Source: Bradyrhizobium sp. CCGUVB1N3 (GTDB taxonomy: Bacteria > Pseudomonadota > Alphaproteobacteria > Rhizobiales > Xanthobacteraceae). Taken from it: DNA of 64,000 nucleotides. The stretch spans positions 8,807,501-8,871,500 of the forward strand of contig NZ_JANADR010000001.1 of the NCBI RefSeq assembly GCF_024199925.1, given 5' to 3'. The notes beneath the pieces are model-generated. The model made no database searches. It saw only the letters and a list, made by a program, of their open reading frames with translations, and had not been told where the DNA came from. The translations under genes and the position numbers were made by a program. Below are positions 18,363 to 27,365 of the stretch, in pieces (positions within the stretch are counted from its first letter, which is position 1; each line of letters begins with the position of its first letter).

Positions 18363-19182
18363 CTATCGCTGCAGCATTGGCGGCGAAGAACCTCCGTCGA
18401 ACCTCCTCCAGACCAACCGGTTCAAAATGAGCGCGATCTCCTCAAAGACGCTTCCTCGCAGTCGGCCAACGTATTCCGTGGCCAATGCTGATGATCGTCG
18501 CGCCCGCTCTCGTTTACCCTTTGTCACGGTAATCGCATCGGCGCTCACCCTGTTCAGTCCCGTTCTTGCTGCCCCTAAGACCAAATTCTGCGCTTCATTA
18601 GACGAGACGACAGCATCCTCATCTTTAGACTGCGTCCGGTGGTATTTCGCCTGCCACATGGGAGTGCCGTCTCCGAACCCAAAGCCCCCGTACGACCAAT
18701 TGCCGTACCTCGAGCGCGCAAGGCTGCTCGCCGCCGCTACATTTCTGGTCGCCGAGACAACATGCGAACACTTCAGCTACGCCGAAGCCTGGTCTGCCCT
18801 GCAAGCTCACATGCAAGATCCGCCCGAGCCGTCACGCTGACCTCAGCCGCATCCTCAGGCGCTAACCTCGTCGGGTGTTGCCGCGAGGGCGATCGCGTTG
18901 CCCTGCGGCTTGCTCATTTTCGCCTTGCCATCAACGCCCGGAAGGCGGCCCATGCGCGGGATCAGCGCCTGGCGCCTCGGGTAGTACTTCGCGATCAGCC
19001 AGGCGATTGATGCGCCGGACAACTTCATTGGTCTGCTCGATCAACGGCGCCTGATCTTGGCCGACCGGTACGGTGCTCTCTCGCTGGATGGCTGGGACAG
19101 CCGCATAACCTACTTCCTGGTGCGTCAGCCGGACGCGAGCCTGCCGGATGACACGCGGTGAATTGAGGAATGGGCTAGAGCC
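18363..19182. other. Debris region with uncertain reading frames
   Basis: Competing frames exist: 18427-18840 (+) and 18363-18659 (-), neither with a decisive start or a product I recognise. A stretch from 18985 to 19161 (+), starting directly after a stop codon without ATG and ending in TGA, has coding-like codon use ([20 protein letters not shown]) and is probably the 3' remnant of a lost gene. I do not call any of these as genes. Confidence 0.4.
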
Positions 19183-19362
19183 CTAATAGTACAGACCGCG
19201 CCAGACCATCGCGCGGCGGATGTTTGCGAGCGACGTAAGTACGGCGTCTCTCTCGCACGTGCCGGCCTCGAATTCCGCCAGAGCGTGCCGCATGTTGCCG
19301 TCCAGATTGCACAGCTCGTCACGCGTCAGATGCATCAGTTCGGTTATCGTCCAGAGCAGCAT
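19183..19362 (-). CDS. Conserved-type small ORF of ICE regions
   Basis: 59 residues beginning MLLWTITELMHLTRDELCNL. ATG 19362 is chosen over upstream starts because TGGAGGAAACG gives a near-ideal ribosome binding site. It is a short helical protein that I recall as common in rhizobial integrative elements, without known function. Its neighbours (DUF2285 protein, ParB-like protein) fit that setting. Confidence 0.6.
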   Translation of the reverse strand: MLLWTITELMHLTRDELCNLDGNMRHALAEFEAGTCERDAVLTSLANIRRAMVWRGLYY

Positions 19363-19482
19363 CGTTTCCTCCATCGCTGGACCGCGCCAATCGCGGCCGT
19401 CTGACGGAGGCCATTGCGACGGACGAGGCGGGCGCACCTTGGGCGGGAGCGAAGCGGACGAGCGCAACGCGCTTGCGCCCAT

Positions 19483-20046
19483 CAGCCGAGGCCGGTGCGA
19501 AAAGGCCGGAGAAGCACGCGTGGCGTGGTCAATGGATGGAACTGACGCGCTCGGGACGGCTCAACAATTGATATAACCTAACGTCTGAACGGACGGCGGA
19601 GGGTCACCGAGACGGAAATGCGAGCGGATAGCGAGATATCCGGCTCCAAGTTGATGATCCGTGACGTCGCAAGCCCAGACAACATTTCATGGGCGCGCCG
19701 GCTGCGCCGGGCAGGTTCTATGCCGCCCGCTTTCGCGGGCGGCATAGAGCCCCCGAAGGAAGCCGGGGTCTCGGCCTTTCAGGTAACGCCCCTTCGCGCA
19801 AGACCTGATGAGCTCCGCGCCGGAGGCACTCGCTGAAAGGGCTCGCCTTCCTCCTACGCCAAGGCTTCGGAGGACAGGTCGGCGAACGCTATCACTGCCC
19901 ATCCAGACGGGTGCCTTTTTAAACCGGTCGCGTCGCACCACTCGTCCCGCGTGCCGCCTGCGGCGTCGCTATGCTCACGCGGTCCGGGTGCCATTTCAGG
20001 TGGGCGATGCGCCTCTGGCGCACGCCGGTCGGCACTTCGTGCCGCA
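19483..20046. other. Non-coding stretch with a strong hairpin
   Basis: No supported gene. It contains the 13-bp perfect hairpin at 19718-19747, listed separately. The remaining open frames are low-complexity shadows. Confidence 0.45.
19718..19747. repeat. Perfect 13-bp inverted repeat with TTTC loop
   Basis: CTATGCCGCCCGC and its exact complement GCGGGCGGCATAG are separated by TTTC. There is no T-run on either side, so it is not a typical intrinsic terminator. It may be a structured RNA element, a single-strand origin-like hairpin or a protein site in the ICE region; the sequence does not decide. Confidence 0.5.
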
Positions 20047-20331
20047 TCAATTCAGGCTTGATCCGTCACTGCGCAGGAGATGACGGTAGCCATGCTCGCT
20101 CATCCACCGGGCGCGGGCCAGATGGCTGTCATAGGCCAGCCTTGCACGATCAGGTTCACGGTCCGGATCGATGCGCAGGACGACCTTTGTGACCTCCTGC
20201 CAGTCGGCACCTTCTCTATTGGCGTCGAGGAGGCGCCAGTAGGTGACCAGATGTTCCCAGTCGTAGGGTGTCAGGATTGATTCCGTTGGCGCCGTATCGG
20301 CGATATTTGGATCGGGGGCCAGCCTTTTCAT
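20047..20331 (-). CDS. DUF2285-like ICE-associated protein
   Basis: 94 residues. LTPYDWEHLVTYWRLLDANR, EGADWQEVTKVVLRIDPDRE and HLARARWMSEHGYRHLLR match the DUF2285-type segment that is widespread in alphaproteobacterial conjugative islands. The ATG is preceded by GAGGTACT. Function unknown; a DNA-binding accessory role has been proposed for longer relatives. It is preceded by a gap of 180 bp from the next minus-strand gene. Confidence 0.7.
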   Translation of the reverse strand: MKRLAPDPNIADTAPTESILTPYDWEHLVTYWRLLDANREGADWQEVTKVVLRIDPDREPDRARLAYDSHLARARWMSEHGYRHLLRSDGSSLN

Positions 20332-20514
20332 AGTACCTCACGCCAATTCAGATGATCATCTATCGTCGAAGTCATCGCACAACCGGCGGACAGTACCGAT
20401 GTCATGGCTCCCGTCTAGTCTCCCAGAAACGTGTATAATGTGATGCGCCCGGTGCATCAAAACCTTTGTATTTCCTGCGTCGCATGAGTGCACCTTAAGC
20501 ATCCGCCAGTGCGG

Positions 20515-20784
20515 CTAATGCTGACGAGCCTCAACGGTTGCGCCCATGTCTTCGACCTGGTCGAGAAGCCTTAAATAATTTCGCAAGGTCGCGGTCACCT
20601 CTTGGATGAACTCTTCGCGATCATCGTCGTCCGTAATCAGATAGAGAACTTGAGCGAGCGTGCCGACCGCTTTCAGGAAAGCATCGCCACCATCCTCACC
20701 AGACGATCGCAGAATTTCGTCGGCAAGATCGAATGTATAACGCAAATTCCTGGTTATGCGTTGCTCGACTTCATCATCAGTCAT
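20515..20784 (-). CDS. Small acidic protein of unknown function
   Basis: 89 residues from MTDDEVEQRITRNLRYTFDL. The frame extends upstream to 20928 but that part is Cys/Arg-rich and unlike the acidic, helical body (AVGTLAQVLYLITDDDDREE), so I start at 20784. The ribosome binding site is weak (AAAGGGCAGTG). No motif recognised. It sits between the DUF2285 gene and the parB-like gene of the ICE-like region. Confidence 0.5.
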   Translation of the reverse strand: MTDDEVEQRITRNLRYTFDLADEILRSSGEDGGDAFLKAVGTLAQVLYLITDDDDREEFIQEVTATLRNYLRLLDQVEDMGATVEARQH

Positions 20785-21277
20785 CACTGCCCTTTGTCTC
20801 AGGACCTGGAATTGTGGGCGGGCGATCGAATCTCGGCAACATCGATAATCGGGAGGCGCATCGCTCTTCCGTGAACAGGCGACTTCTTCCCGGTCGCACG
20901 TGATTGGGGCGGGCTGATGGCGTTGCAACCTGCGCGGTTATGCATCGCGTGATGCATGGGGCGCATCACGGAAGCCGGCGGAGAAGATGAATCTATCCGA
21001 GGTGCGCTACGCGCGCTTTTTCTTTTCCCCAAGCATTCTTTCGCCGCTGCCGCGGCCAGCACTTAGGGCTCCGCCCTCGGCGCGGCGCAAGGGCAGGCCC
21101 TGAAGGGTTTTGGCTCCCCCGCGTGCATTTTTGAAGACTTTTGCGGCGCGGCGCCCCCAAAAAAGTTGCTGCGCAACTTCCTTCACCCTTGCGCCTTGCA
21201 CACCCGCTGCTCGCCGCGAGGCAGGGGTTTTGGCGGCTCTTTGCCGCGCACAACCCCAGCCACGAAGGAAAAACACC
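20785..21277. other. Upstream region of the ParB-like gene
   Basis: No gene is supported. The 21000-21270 part is rich in GC tracts. The promoter of the ParB-like gene should be here but is not evident. AAGGA precedes its ATG at 21278. Confidence 0.45.
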
Positions 21278-23176
21278 ATGAGCAGCAGAAAGACCGTTCC
21301 CGCCGAAGCCCGCAACATCGTGATGGTGCCGCTCGGCAAATTGAAGAAGTCGCCGAAGAATGTGCGGAAAGTCCCGCATACCGATGGTGAGATCGCGGCG
21401 CTGGCCGCCAGCATCGCATCCGTCGGCATGCTGCAATTTCCGGTGATCGAGCCGGAGCTTGGCCCGAAGCACAAGCCGACCGGCAATTTTCTGGTCAATG
21501 CCGGTGAGGGCCGACGCCTTGCGCAGTTACTGCGGGCCAAGCGCAAGGAAATCGCGAAGGACGAGCCGATCCCCTGCGTGATCGATACCGAGCACAGCGC
21601 GACCGAGATAAGCCTCGCCGAAAACACCATCCGCAGCAACATGCATCCGGCCGACGAGTTCGAAGCCTTTGCCGAGCTGAACCAGAAGGAAGGCATGAGC
21701 CCCGAGGACATCGCGGGCCGCTATGGCGTCACCGCTGCCGTCGTCAAGCAGCGGTTGAAGTTGGGAGCCGTCAGCCCCTCCCTGCTCACGCTCTACCGCG
21801 AAGGCGAAATGAACCTCGATCAATTGACGGCCTTCGCCATCACCGACGATCATGTGCGGCAGGAACAGGTCTGGGCCGAACTCGGCTGGGACAAGAGCCG
21901 TCAGGCCATCCTGTGGGCACTGACCGAGGGACAGGTCGCGGCGGACGATCGGCGCGTAAGCTTTATCGGTCTTGAAGCTTATGAGGCAGCGGGTGGCACC
22001 GTCATCCGCGATCTGTTCGATGAGGACGATGGTGGGTACCTCACCGATGCGCCCCTGCTCACCCGCCTTGTGCGCGAGAAGCTTCAGCGCCTCGCCGAAA
22101 CCGTCATGGCTGAAGGCTGGAAGTGGGTTCAGGTGGATGTCGAGTATGACTATCAGCGTACGGCCAGCATGGCGACCATCGATACCGTGCCAAGGCCGCT
22201 CAGCGACGAGGAACAGCAGCAGTTCACCGCCTTGCAGGAGGAGCTTGAGCGGATCAGCAATGAAGCCGAAGAAAACGGCGAGGCGGAAGACACCTACGCC
22301 GAAATCGAGCGGCTGGAGGCCGAGATCGCCAAGTTCTCCGAGGAAACGTTCCTTCCCGAGGGCATCGCCCGCGCCGGTGCGTTCGTCGCCTTGGGCAATA
22401 ACGGCGAGGCCCGTATCGAACGCGGCTATCTGCGACCGGAGGACGTCAAGATCAAGGAAGGTGAGGGCGGCGCGGACGGTAAGCCCGCCTCGCAGACCGC
22501 CAAGGAGGCGGATGGTCTGTCGGCGGCGCTCACGGCCGAGCTGACCGCGCACCGCACGGCGGCCCTGCAAAACGATCTGGCGCAGGCTCCCGACCTCGCG
22601 CTGATCGCGGTCACGCACGCGCTAACGGCCAAGGCCTTCTATCGCTTTGCGGACGTATCGTGCCTTGGGCTTTCGCTGAACGAAGCTTCGCTCTCAGGCG
22701 CGGCATCGGATATCGCGGACAGCATCGCGGGTAAGGCCATTGCCGAGCGCCACGCTGCATGGGAAGCGCGGATGCCGGAGAGTGGCGAGGCGCTCTGGGC
22801 GTTTGTCGCTTCCCTCGCCATGAACGAGTTGCTGGCCCTGCTCGCTCATTGCGCCTCGCTGTCGCTCGATGCGGTGCAGCGGCCCGGTTCGCATTCGCGT
22901 GGGGCCGCGCTAACCCATGCGGACACGCTGGCAAAGGCCATGCCGCATGACATGACGCGCTACTGGCAGCCGACCGTCGCCAATTATCTCGGCCGCGTCA
23001 GCAAGGAGCGCATCCTTGAAGCCGTTCGCGAGGCCAGGGGAGAGGACGAGGCCCGGCACATCGCCGGTCTCAAGAAGCAGGCGATGGCCGAACTTGCCGA
23101 GCAGAGTCTGAGCGGCGAGAACTGGCTGCCGCCCCTGCTCAGACCAGCACCGAGCGCCGAGCAGGCCGATGCCTGA
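21278..23176 (+). CDS. parB: ParB/RepB-like partition protein of an integrative element
   Basis: 632 residues, started at ATG 21278 with GAAGGAAAAACACC upstream. The N-terminal ParB/Srx-type domain has IVMVPLGKLKKSPKNVRK, LAASIASVGMLQFPVI and NAGEGRRLAQLL, followed by the conserved ENTIRSNMHPADEFEAF and the HTH segment SPEDIAGRYGVTAAVVKQRL. A long C-terminal extension (Glu-rich coiled coil around residues 310-360, then alanine-rich helices) is typical of the ICE/plasmid versions and not of chromosomal ParB. It probably helps maintain or regulate the island; the role is inference. No ParA partner is in the window. A strong terminator follows at once. Confidence 0.88.
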   Translation: MSSRKTVPAEARNIVMVPLGKLKKSPKNVRKVPHTDGEIAALAASIASVGMLQFPVIEPELGPKHKPTGNFLVNAGEGRRLAQLLRAKRKEIAKDEPIPCVIDTEHSATEISLAENTIRSNMHPADEFEAFAELNQKEGMSPEDIAGRYGVTAAVVKQRLKLGAVSPSLLTLYREGEMNLDQLTAFAITDDHVRQEQVWAELGWDKSRQAILWALTEGQVAADDRRVSFIGLEAYEAAGGTVIRDLFDEDDGGYLTDAPLLTRLVREKLQRLAETVMAEGWKWVQVDVEYDYQRTASMATIDTVPRPLSDEEQQQFTALQEELERISNEAEENGEAEDTYAEIERLEAEIAKFSEETFLPEGIARAGAFVALGNNGEARIERGYLRPEDVKIKEGEGGADGKPASQTAKEADGLSAALTAELTAHRTAALQNDLAQAPDLALIAVTHALTAKAFYRFADVSCLGLSLNEASLSGAASDIADSIAGKAIAERHAAWEARMPESGEALWAFVASLAMNELLALLAHCASLSLDAVQRPGSHSRGAALTHADTLAKAMPHDMTRYWQPTVANYLGRVSKERILEAVREARGEDEARHIAGLKKQAMAELAEQSLSGENWLPPLLRPAPSAEQADA

Positions 23177-23183
23177 TCGCAAG

Positions 23184-23214
23184 GGAGAGCCGCCGTTCGC
23201 GGCTCTCCTTCTTC
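23184..23214 (+). terminator. Intrinsic terminator after the parB-like gene
   Basis: GGAGAGCCGC and GCGGCTCTCC form a perfect 10-bp stem with loop CGTTC, followed by TTCTTC. It starts 8 bases after the parB-like stop codon. Confidence 0.7.
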
Positions 23215-23271
23215 GCGGCTCAATATTCAAGCCATTGATTTTGCTTGAGTAATCACAATATCGTTGTCTTT

Positions 23272-23300
23272 TGTCAGAAATCGCTGTATGTTATCTGACA
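23272..23300 (+). promoter_or_regulatory. Inverted repeat in the abiE promoter region
   Basis: TGTCAGA (23272-23278) and TCTGACA (23294-23300) form a perfect 7-bp inverted repeat immediately ahead of AGGAG and the antitoxin ATG. AbiEi antitoxins are known to repress their own operon by binding inverted repeats at the promoter, so this is a likely operator; binding itself is inferred. Confidence 0.55.
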
Positions 23301-23311
23301 GGAGAATTGCC

Positions 23312-23911
23312 ATGCAAACCGTTGCTGCGCGCGTCATCGAACACGCCAACTCACAGCCGGAAGGTGCCTTGATCAGCGCCAAAGAACTTCTGCATCTTGG
23401 CAGCCGGGCGGCCATCGATCAGGCTCTCAAGCGGCTCGAATACGAAAAGGAGCTCATGCGCCTGGGCCGGGGCCTTTATGTGCTGCCCGTCAAGACGCGG
23501 TTCGGCACGCGTGCGCCTGCGCCGGAAAAGGTGGTTGAGCGCCTTGCCGCAAGCCGTGCGGAAACCATCGTTCCGCACGGAGCGGCTGCCGCTAACCGCC
23601 TCGGTCTTACAACCCAGGTGCCGACCAAACTGGTCTATTTGACCTCGGGCCGAAACCGTCACTTCAAACTGGGTGCGCAAACGGTCGAGCTTCAGCACGC
23701 GCCGCAATGGATGCTGTTGCCGACGCAGCCGTCAGCCGGGCAGGCCGTGCGAGCGCTTGCGTGGCTGGGACAAAAACGTGCGGCCGAGGCCCTCACTGTG
23801 CTGAAACAGAAATTACCCGAAAGCACCTTGCAGGAGCTGGTCGCCCTGCGACCCGCTCTGCCCGGCTGGATGTCGAGATCGATCAGCCAGAAGTTGGTGG
23901 CCAATGGCTGA
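23312..23911 (+). CDS. abiEi: AbiEi-type antitoxin (DUF6088 family)
   Basis: 199 residues from ATG 23312, preceded by AGGAG. N-terminal winged helix (LISAKELLHLGSRAAIDQAL, LMRLGRGLYVLPVKTRFG) with a C-terminal antitoxin domain (ETIVPHGAAAANRLGLTTQV, KLVYLTSGRNRHFKLG). It represses the operon and neutralises the nucleotidyltransferase toxin of the type IV AbiE system, which acts in phage defence and island stability. Its last codons overlap the toxin start by 8 bases (ATGGCTGA). Confidence 0.85.
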   Translation: MQTVAARVIEHANSQPEGALISAKELLHLGSRAAIDQALKRLEYEKELMRLGRGLYVLPVKTRFGTRAPAPEKVVERLAASRAETIVPHGAAAANRLGLTTQVPTKLVYLTSGRNRHFKLGAQTVELQHAPQWMLLPTQPSAGQAVRALAWLGQKRAAEALTVLKQKLPESTLQELVALRPALPGWMSRSISQKLVANG

Positions 23912-24758
23912 CCAGCAGCACGAATCCTATCTGGCGCTCTCGCGCGATGATCGTCTTGCAGCGCTGGGTGTCGCCTCGACCGCCTCAGGACGACCGGCCC
24001 ATCTGCTCGAAAAAGATATCTGGGTGGTCTGGGCGATCGAGGCGCTGTTTGGATCGCCGCTGGGTGGGCACCTCGTCTTCAAGGGCGGTACGTCCCTTTC
24101 CAAAGGCTATGGTATCATTCAGCGATTCTCGGAGGATATCGATCTCACCTACGATGTACGGCAAATCATTCCCGATCTGGCGACCGGTAACCCGCCCATC
24201 CCGGCGAATAACAGCCAGGCCAACAAGTGGACCAAGCTGGCGCGCGAGCGCCTGAAAGTCTGGGTCAAGGATAGTGCGCTTCCCGTCTTGCAAGACCATG
24301 CGAAGGCAACGGGCGCCAATGTCACCTTTCGGGTCGAGGACGATGTCATCTTTATCGATTATGACCAGCTCGCCCAAGGCACCGGCTACGTTGCACCCCA
24401 TGTGAAACTCGAATTCGGGGCGCGCTCGACCGGCGAACCGGCCGAAAGCCGCGCCATCACCTGTGATGCCGGGAATTTCGTGTCGGGCGTTATCTTTCCG
24501 AAAGCGACGCCGCGCATCATGCTACCCAAGCGCACCTTTTGGGAAAAGGCCACCGCCGTCCATGTCTTCTGCCTGCAAGGCATTGAAGGTGATCGGCTCT
24601 CGCGTCATTGGCACGATCTTGTCCGGCTCGATGATGCCGGTATCGCCGAAGAAGCGCTCAAGGATACGGCCATGGCCAGAGAAGTCGCCGACTGGAAGGC
24701 CAAATTCTTTCGCGCGCGTGACCGCGACGGCAAATGCCGTTTGCCGCCGCCTTCGTGA
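23904..24758 (+). CDS. abiEii: AbiEii nucleotidyltransferase toxin, 3' end lost
   Basis: 284 residues as read. The nucleotidyltransferase signature is intact: FKGGTSLSKGYGIIQRFSED with IDLTYD, followed by YDQLAQGTGYVAPHVKLEFG and the C-terminal helical part (KRTFWEKATAVHVFCLQG, SRHWHDLVRL). AbiEii transfers nucleotides to a target and halts growth when the antitoxin is lost. After WKAKFFRARDRDGK (about 24731) the family sequence should continue, but the frame runs into the opposite-strand Sel1 gene and ends in CRLPPPS. The gene is therefore truncated by a rearrangement at about 24731-24737; activity of the product is uncertain. Confidence 0.85.
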   Translation: MADQQHESYLALSRDDRLAALGVASTASGRPAHLLEKDIWVVWAIEALFGSPLGGHLVFKGGTSLSKGYGIIQRFSEDIDLTYDVRQIIPDLATGNPPIPANNSQANKWTKLARERLKVWVKDSALPVLQDHAKATGANVTFRVEDDVIFIDYDQLAQGTGYVAPHVKLEFGARSTGEPAESRAITCDAGNFVSGVIFPKATPRIMLPKRTFWEKATAVHVFCLQGIEGDRLSRHWHDLVRLDDAGIAEEALKDTAMAREVADWKAKFFRARDRDGKCRLPPPS

Positions 24759-25623
24759 ACCACGCACGCGCCTTGTCCATGTCTTTAGGCACGCCAAGGC
24801 CGGCCGCATACATCAGACCAACTCCGTATTGGGCATTGCCGTAGCCAGCGTTCGCCGCCGCCATAGACCACCGCATTGCCTCTGCGTAGTCCTTTTTTGT
24901 GCCGATGCCATTCATATACATGGTCCCGATCATGTATTGCGCCTCAGGAACACTTTGTTCGGCCGCCTTCTGAAACCAGGGAAAGGCCGCAGCCTCGTCT
25001 TTCGCGACACCGCGCCCATTCAGGTACATAAGACCCAGGGCCATCTCAGCGTACTTGTCATTATGTGCGGCGGATTTCAGGTACCATTGCTGCGCCTTGG
25101 CGTAATCGACGGCGGTACCCTGGCCACGCTCGTACATATGGCCGAGCTGATATTCAGCATCGCTATTGTCCTGCTCCGCCGCCTTTGCGAACCAGCTCAT
25201 GGCTTGCGCGTTATCGGCAGCAACTCCTTGTCCGTTCAGGTATAGATTGCCAATGCTCGCCTGCGCGCCGGCATGGCCCTGTGCTGCGGCGCGCTGATAC
25301 CAATCTATGGCCTGCCTGTAGTCCTGGGGAACGCCGATGCCGTTCTCATAGCAAGCGGCAACGAATGCTTGAGCCCACGGCATCCCGCGCTCCGCCAACG
25401 GACGCAAGTACTTCTGTGCCTGCGCGTAATCATGCCGGGCTAGCGCGTCCTGGCCTTTTCTGGCTAGCTCCCGGAGTTGCGGATCTTCCTGAGCGCTGAC
25501 CGATTGAGCCTGTGCCAAGGGTGGGCCCGATAGTGCAAGCCCGCTCATCAACAACAAAACGGCGCAAAACCGGTTACGTTGACGCGCCAAGCGCGACTTG
25601 CCTAGCGATACTTGTTTCAGCAT
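24658..25623 (-). CDS. Secreted Sel1-repeat protein, C-terminus lost
   Basis: 321 residues as read. A signal peptide (FCAVLLLMSGLALSGPPLAQA) is followed by about seven 36-residue Sel1-like repeats of the form A...LG.MY..G.GV..D...A..W..KAA. Such solenoids bind proteins in the periplasm. The last repeat breaks off after ARAWFTKAAANG, and the remaining residues are translated from the complement of the abiEii gene. The two truncated genes thus face each other across one junction with a short GGCAAA-type overlap. It is probably co-transcribed with the small membrane protein gene 37 bp upstream. Confidence 0.8.
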   Translation of the reverse strand: MLKQVSLGKSRLARQRNRFCAVLLLMSGLALSGPPLAQAQSVSAQEDPQLRELARKGQDALARHDYAQAQKYLRPLAERGMPWAQAFVAACYENGIGVPQDYRQAIDWYQRAAAQGHAGAQASIGNLYLNGQGVAADNAQAMSWFAKAAEQDNSDAEYQLGHMYERGQGTAVDYAKAQQWYLKSAAHNDKYAEMALGLMYLNGRGVAKDEAAAFPWFQKAAEQSVPEAQYMIGTMYMNGIGTKKDYAEAMRWSMAAANAGYGNAQYGVGLMYAAGLGVPKDMDKARAWFTKAAANGICRRGHARERIWPSSRRLLWPWPYP

Positions 25624-25659
25624 TTGAGTTTTCCAAAATGAGAGCGCAGCTTCATGACG

Positions 25660-26151
25660 TCACCGGCATTCCGCACGGCCACTTTTCTCGTCCAGATCCG
25701 TCTTGATGACCCAGCCCTGCGTGGCGTGCGCGGCATCGCCTTGCGTGCGCGCCTTCTGCCAGCTGGTGCCGCTGTTCGTCTTCACGATGTCGGGTAATAC
25801 GATAAGAGACTTGAATAGGACGGCCGTGCGCGCGTCCTCCACGCCGTCGGTTTTGAATCGAACAAGGTCCACCACACAATGCGGATTGGATGCCACCACT
25901 TGGTCACCCGTCGCATTGAATGCGGCAGCTGTGACGTGCTTCGTGAGCTTCCAAACTGCGCCGTAGAAGGATTCGAGCGGATCGAGCCAGGCCGGTCGCT
26001 GCGCTCCGGAGAAAGCGAGATACATCTCGGCGCACATCACGACGGTAAGGCCGAAGCCAAACCAAAAGCCGATTAACCGCCCGAAAAAATAGAGATCGGT
26101 AAACGAGAACGACGGACGCGTGCGTTCGGTCTCTGAATCCCCCTTCGACAT
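25660..26151 (-). CDS. Single-pass membrane protein of unknown function
   Basis: 163 residues from ATG 26151 (a TTG one codon upstream is less likely). One transmembrane helix at about residues 22-45 (LYFFGRLIGFWFGFGLTVVM) and a C-terminal domain with HCVVDLVRFKTDGVEDARTA. No family recognised. It lies 37 bp upstream of the Sel1-repeat gene on the same strand, so the pair may form an operon working at the inner membrane. Confidence 0.65.
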   Translation of the reverse strand: MSKGDSETERTRPSFSFTDLYFFGRLIGFWFGFGLTVVMCAEMYLAFSGAQRPAWLDPLESFYGAVWKLTKHVTAAAFNATGDQVVASNPHCVVDLVRFKTDGVEDARTAVLFKSLIVLPDIVKTNSGTSWQKARTQGDAAHATQGWVIKTDLDEKSGRAECR

Positions 26152-26387
26152 CAACCCACTCCGTCAATCTGCGTGCGCGATAAGACGGGATAAATGTCGA
26201 ATTGCTGGGCCTTCGATGAAACAGAATGGCCGATAGTGTTTCAGTCTGACGGAAAAGCCTTGAAATTGACTGAGAAGAACCGCTAGACTCTACGGCGAAT
26301 TTTCTGCCGATTGCACGTTCTTCGCAGATTTACAGGGGACTCTCGTGCTGCACCTCTATCGGCCATTTTGTTGCAGCCGAGGCGACC

Positions 26388-26993
26388 ATGCACCACTCCC
26401 CCCATCAAAGTGGCAGTCTGTTCGGTCCAGGCGGTAGCCGGAAATACCTGAACGTTTTTGAGCTTCGCCGCTTCGTCGCGGCGGCCCTTCGGGCGCCGCC
26501 CAAAATACGCCTCTTTTGCCTCCTGCTGCGCTGGACCGGTGCCCGCATATCCGAGGTGCTGGCGCTGGTGCCGAGGTCAATCGACTACGAGGCCGGCGTT
26601 GTAAGCATCGTCACTCTGAAGCGACGGAAACCCGGCATTGTCCGGCAGGTCCCCATCCCGCCCTGGCTCGTCACTGAGCTGACGTCCGTTTTCAAACTGA
26701 AGTCGGCGCAGCGCGACCCCCATCTTGCCGCCAGGCGGCTTTGGCGATGGAGTCGCACGACGGCCTGGCGCTACGTGAAGGCGATCATGATCCAGGCCGG
26801 TATCGTCGGAATGCAGGCAATGCCGAAAGGCCTGCGGCATGGTTTCGGTGTCGGCGCTATCCGGGCAAAAGTGCCATTGACCCTTCTCCAGCGCTGGCTT
26901 GGCCACGCCTCGCTCCGCAGTACGGCTGTCTATCTCGACGTGTCCGGCGCCGAAGAGCAAGAAATCGCGCGCCGCATGTGGCGAGGCTTGTAG
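26388..26993 (+). CDS. Short tyrosine recombinase (catalytic domain only)
   Basis: 201 residues, lacking the SAM-like core-binding domain of full-length integrases. Catalytic positions are visible: R53 in TGARISEVL, a Lys in the beta hairpin (TLKRRKPG), R150 in PKGLRHGFG, H173 in RWLGHASLRS and Y182 in TAVYLDV. The first box-II residue, usually His, is Lys147 or Gly here. GAGGCGACC precedes the ATG. It could be an accessory recombinase of the island or a decayed integrase. It is far from the tRNA-Gly fragment at 41.9 kb. Confidence 0.8.
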   Translation: MHHSPHQSGSLFGPGGSRKYLNVFELRRFVAAALRAPPKIRLFCLLLRWTGARISEVLALVPRSIDYEAGVVSIVTLKRRKPGIVRQVPIPPWLVTELTSVFKLKSAQRDPHLAARRLWRWSRTTAWRYVKAIMIQAGIVGMQAMPKGLRHGFGVGAIRAKVPLTLLQRWLGHASLRSTAVYLDVSGAEEQEIARRMWRGL

Positions 26994-27088
26994 GGACGAG
27001 AAAGCCTTGAATTGAGCCGGCTTTTACGAAACGTTTCGCCCTCCATCTCGCTTCAAAAGGATACTCTTGATGCGGAAGGAGCACAAAC

Positions 27089-27274
27089 ATGCGCAACGAT
27101 CCCCAACACGAAATCTGGAATCCGTTCTGCGAACTGGTTGATGGACTTTCATCCAAGGAGCGTGCTGACAGTGAAAGGTCTCGCGCCTGGGCTTACTATC
27201 TCAACGGAGGTGGAGGCGAACCTCGATACTTTGACTATGAGGGCTGGCTTAAGATGCAGGAGCGCTCGCGGTGA
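27089..27274 (+). CDS. Small protein of unknown function
   Basis: 61 residues beginning MRNDPQHEIWNPFCELVDGL, with a very good ribosome binding site (GGAAGGAG, 7 bases before ATG) that supports it despite its size. Trp/Tyr-rich, no signal peptide, no known motif. A 9-bp hairpin follows 32 bases after the stop. Confidence 0.55.
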   Translation: MRNDPQHEIWNPFCELVDGLSSKERADSERSRAWAYYLNGGGGEPRYFDYEGWLKMQERSR

Positions 27275-27306
27275 ACGCGTGGCGGCCCTTCGTAGTCAAA
27301 GGAAAA

Positions 27307-27334
27307 CCGAGCGCGGCCATAAGGTCGCGCTCGG
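27307..27334 (+). terminator. Hairpin after the 61-residue gene
   Basis: CCGAGCGCG and CGCGCTCGG form a perfect 9-bp stem with a 10-base loop. The T-run is poor, so it may be a weak or bidirectional terminator between this gene and the convergent gene ending at 27366. Confidence 0.45.
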
Positions 27335-27365
27335 AGTCCTTCGGTCATACTACAGCTCCTAGAAC

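Noticed and set aside
21527..22618. 363-residue minus-strand frame inside the ParB-like gene
   Set aside because: Shadow of a high-GC gene; no domain and no ribosome binding site.
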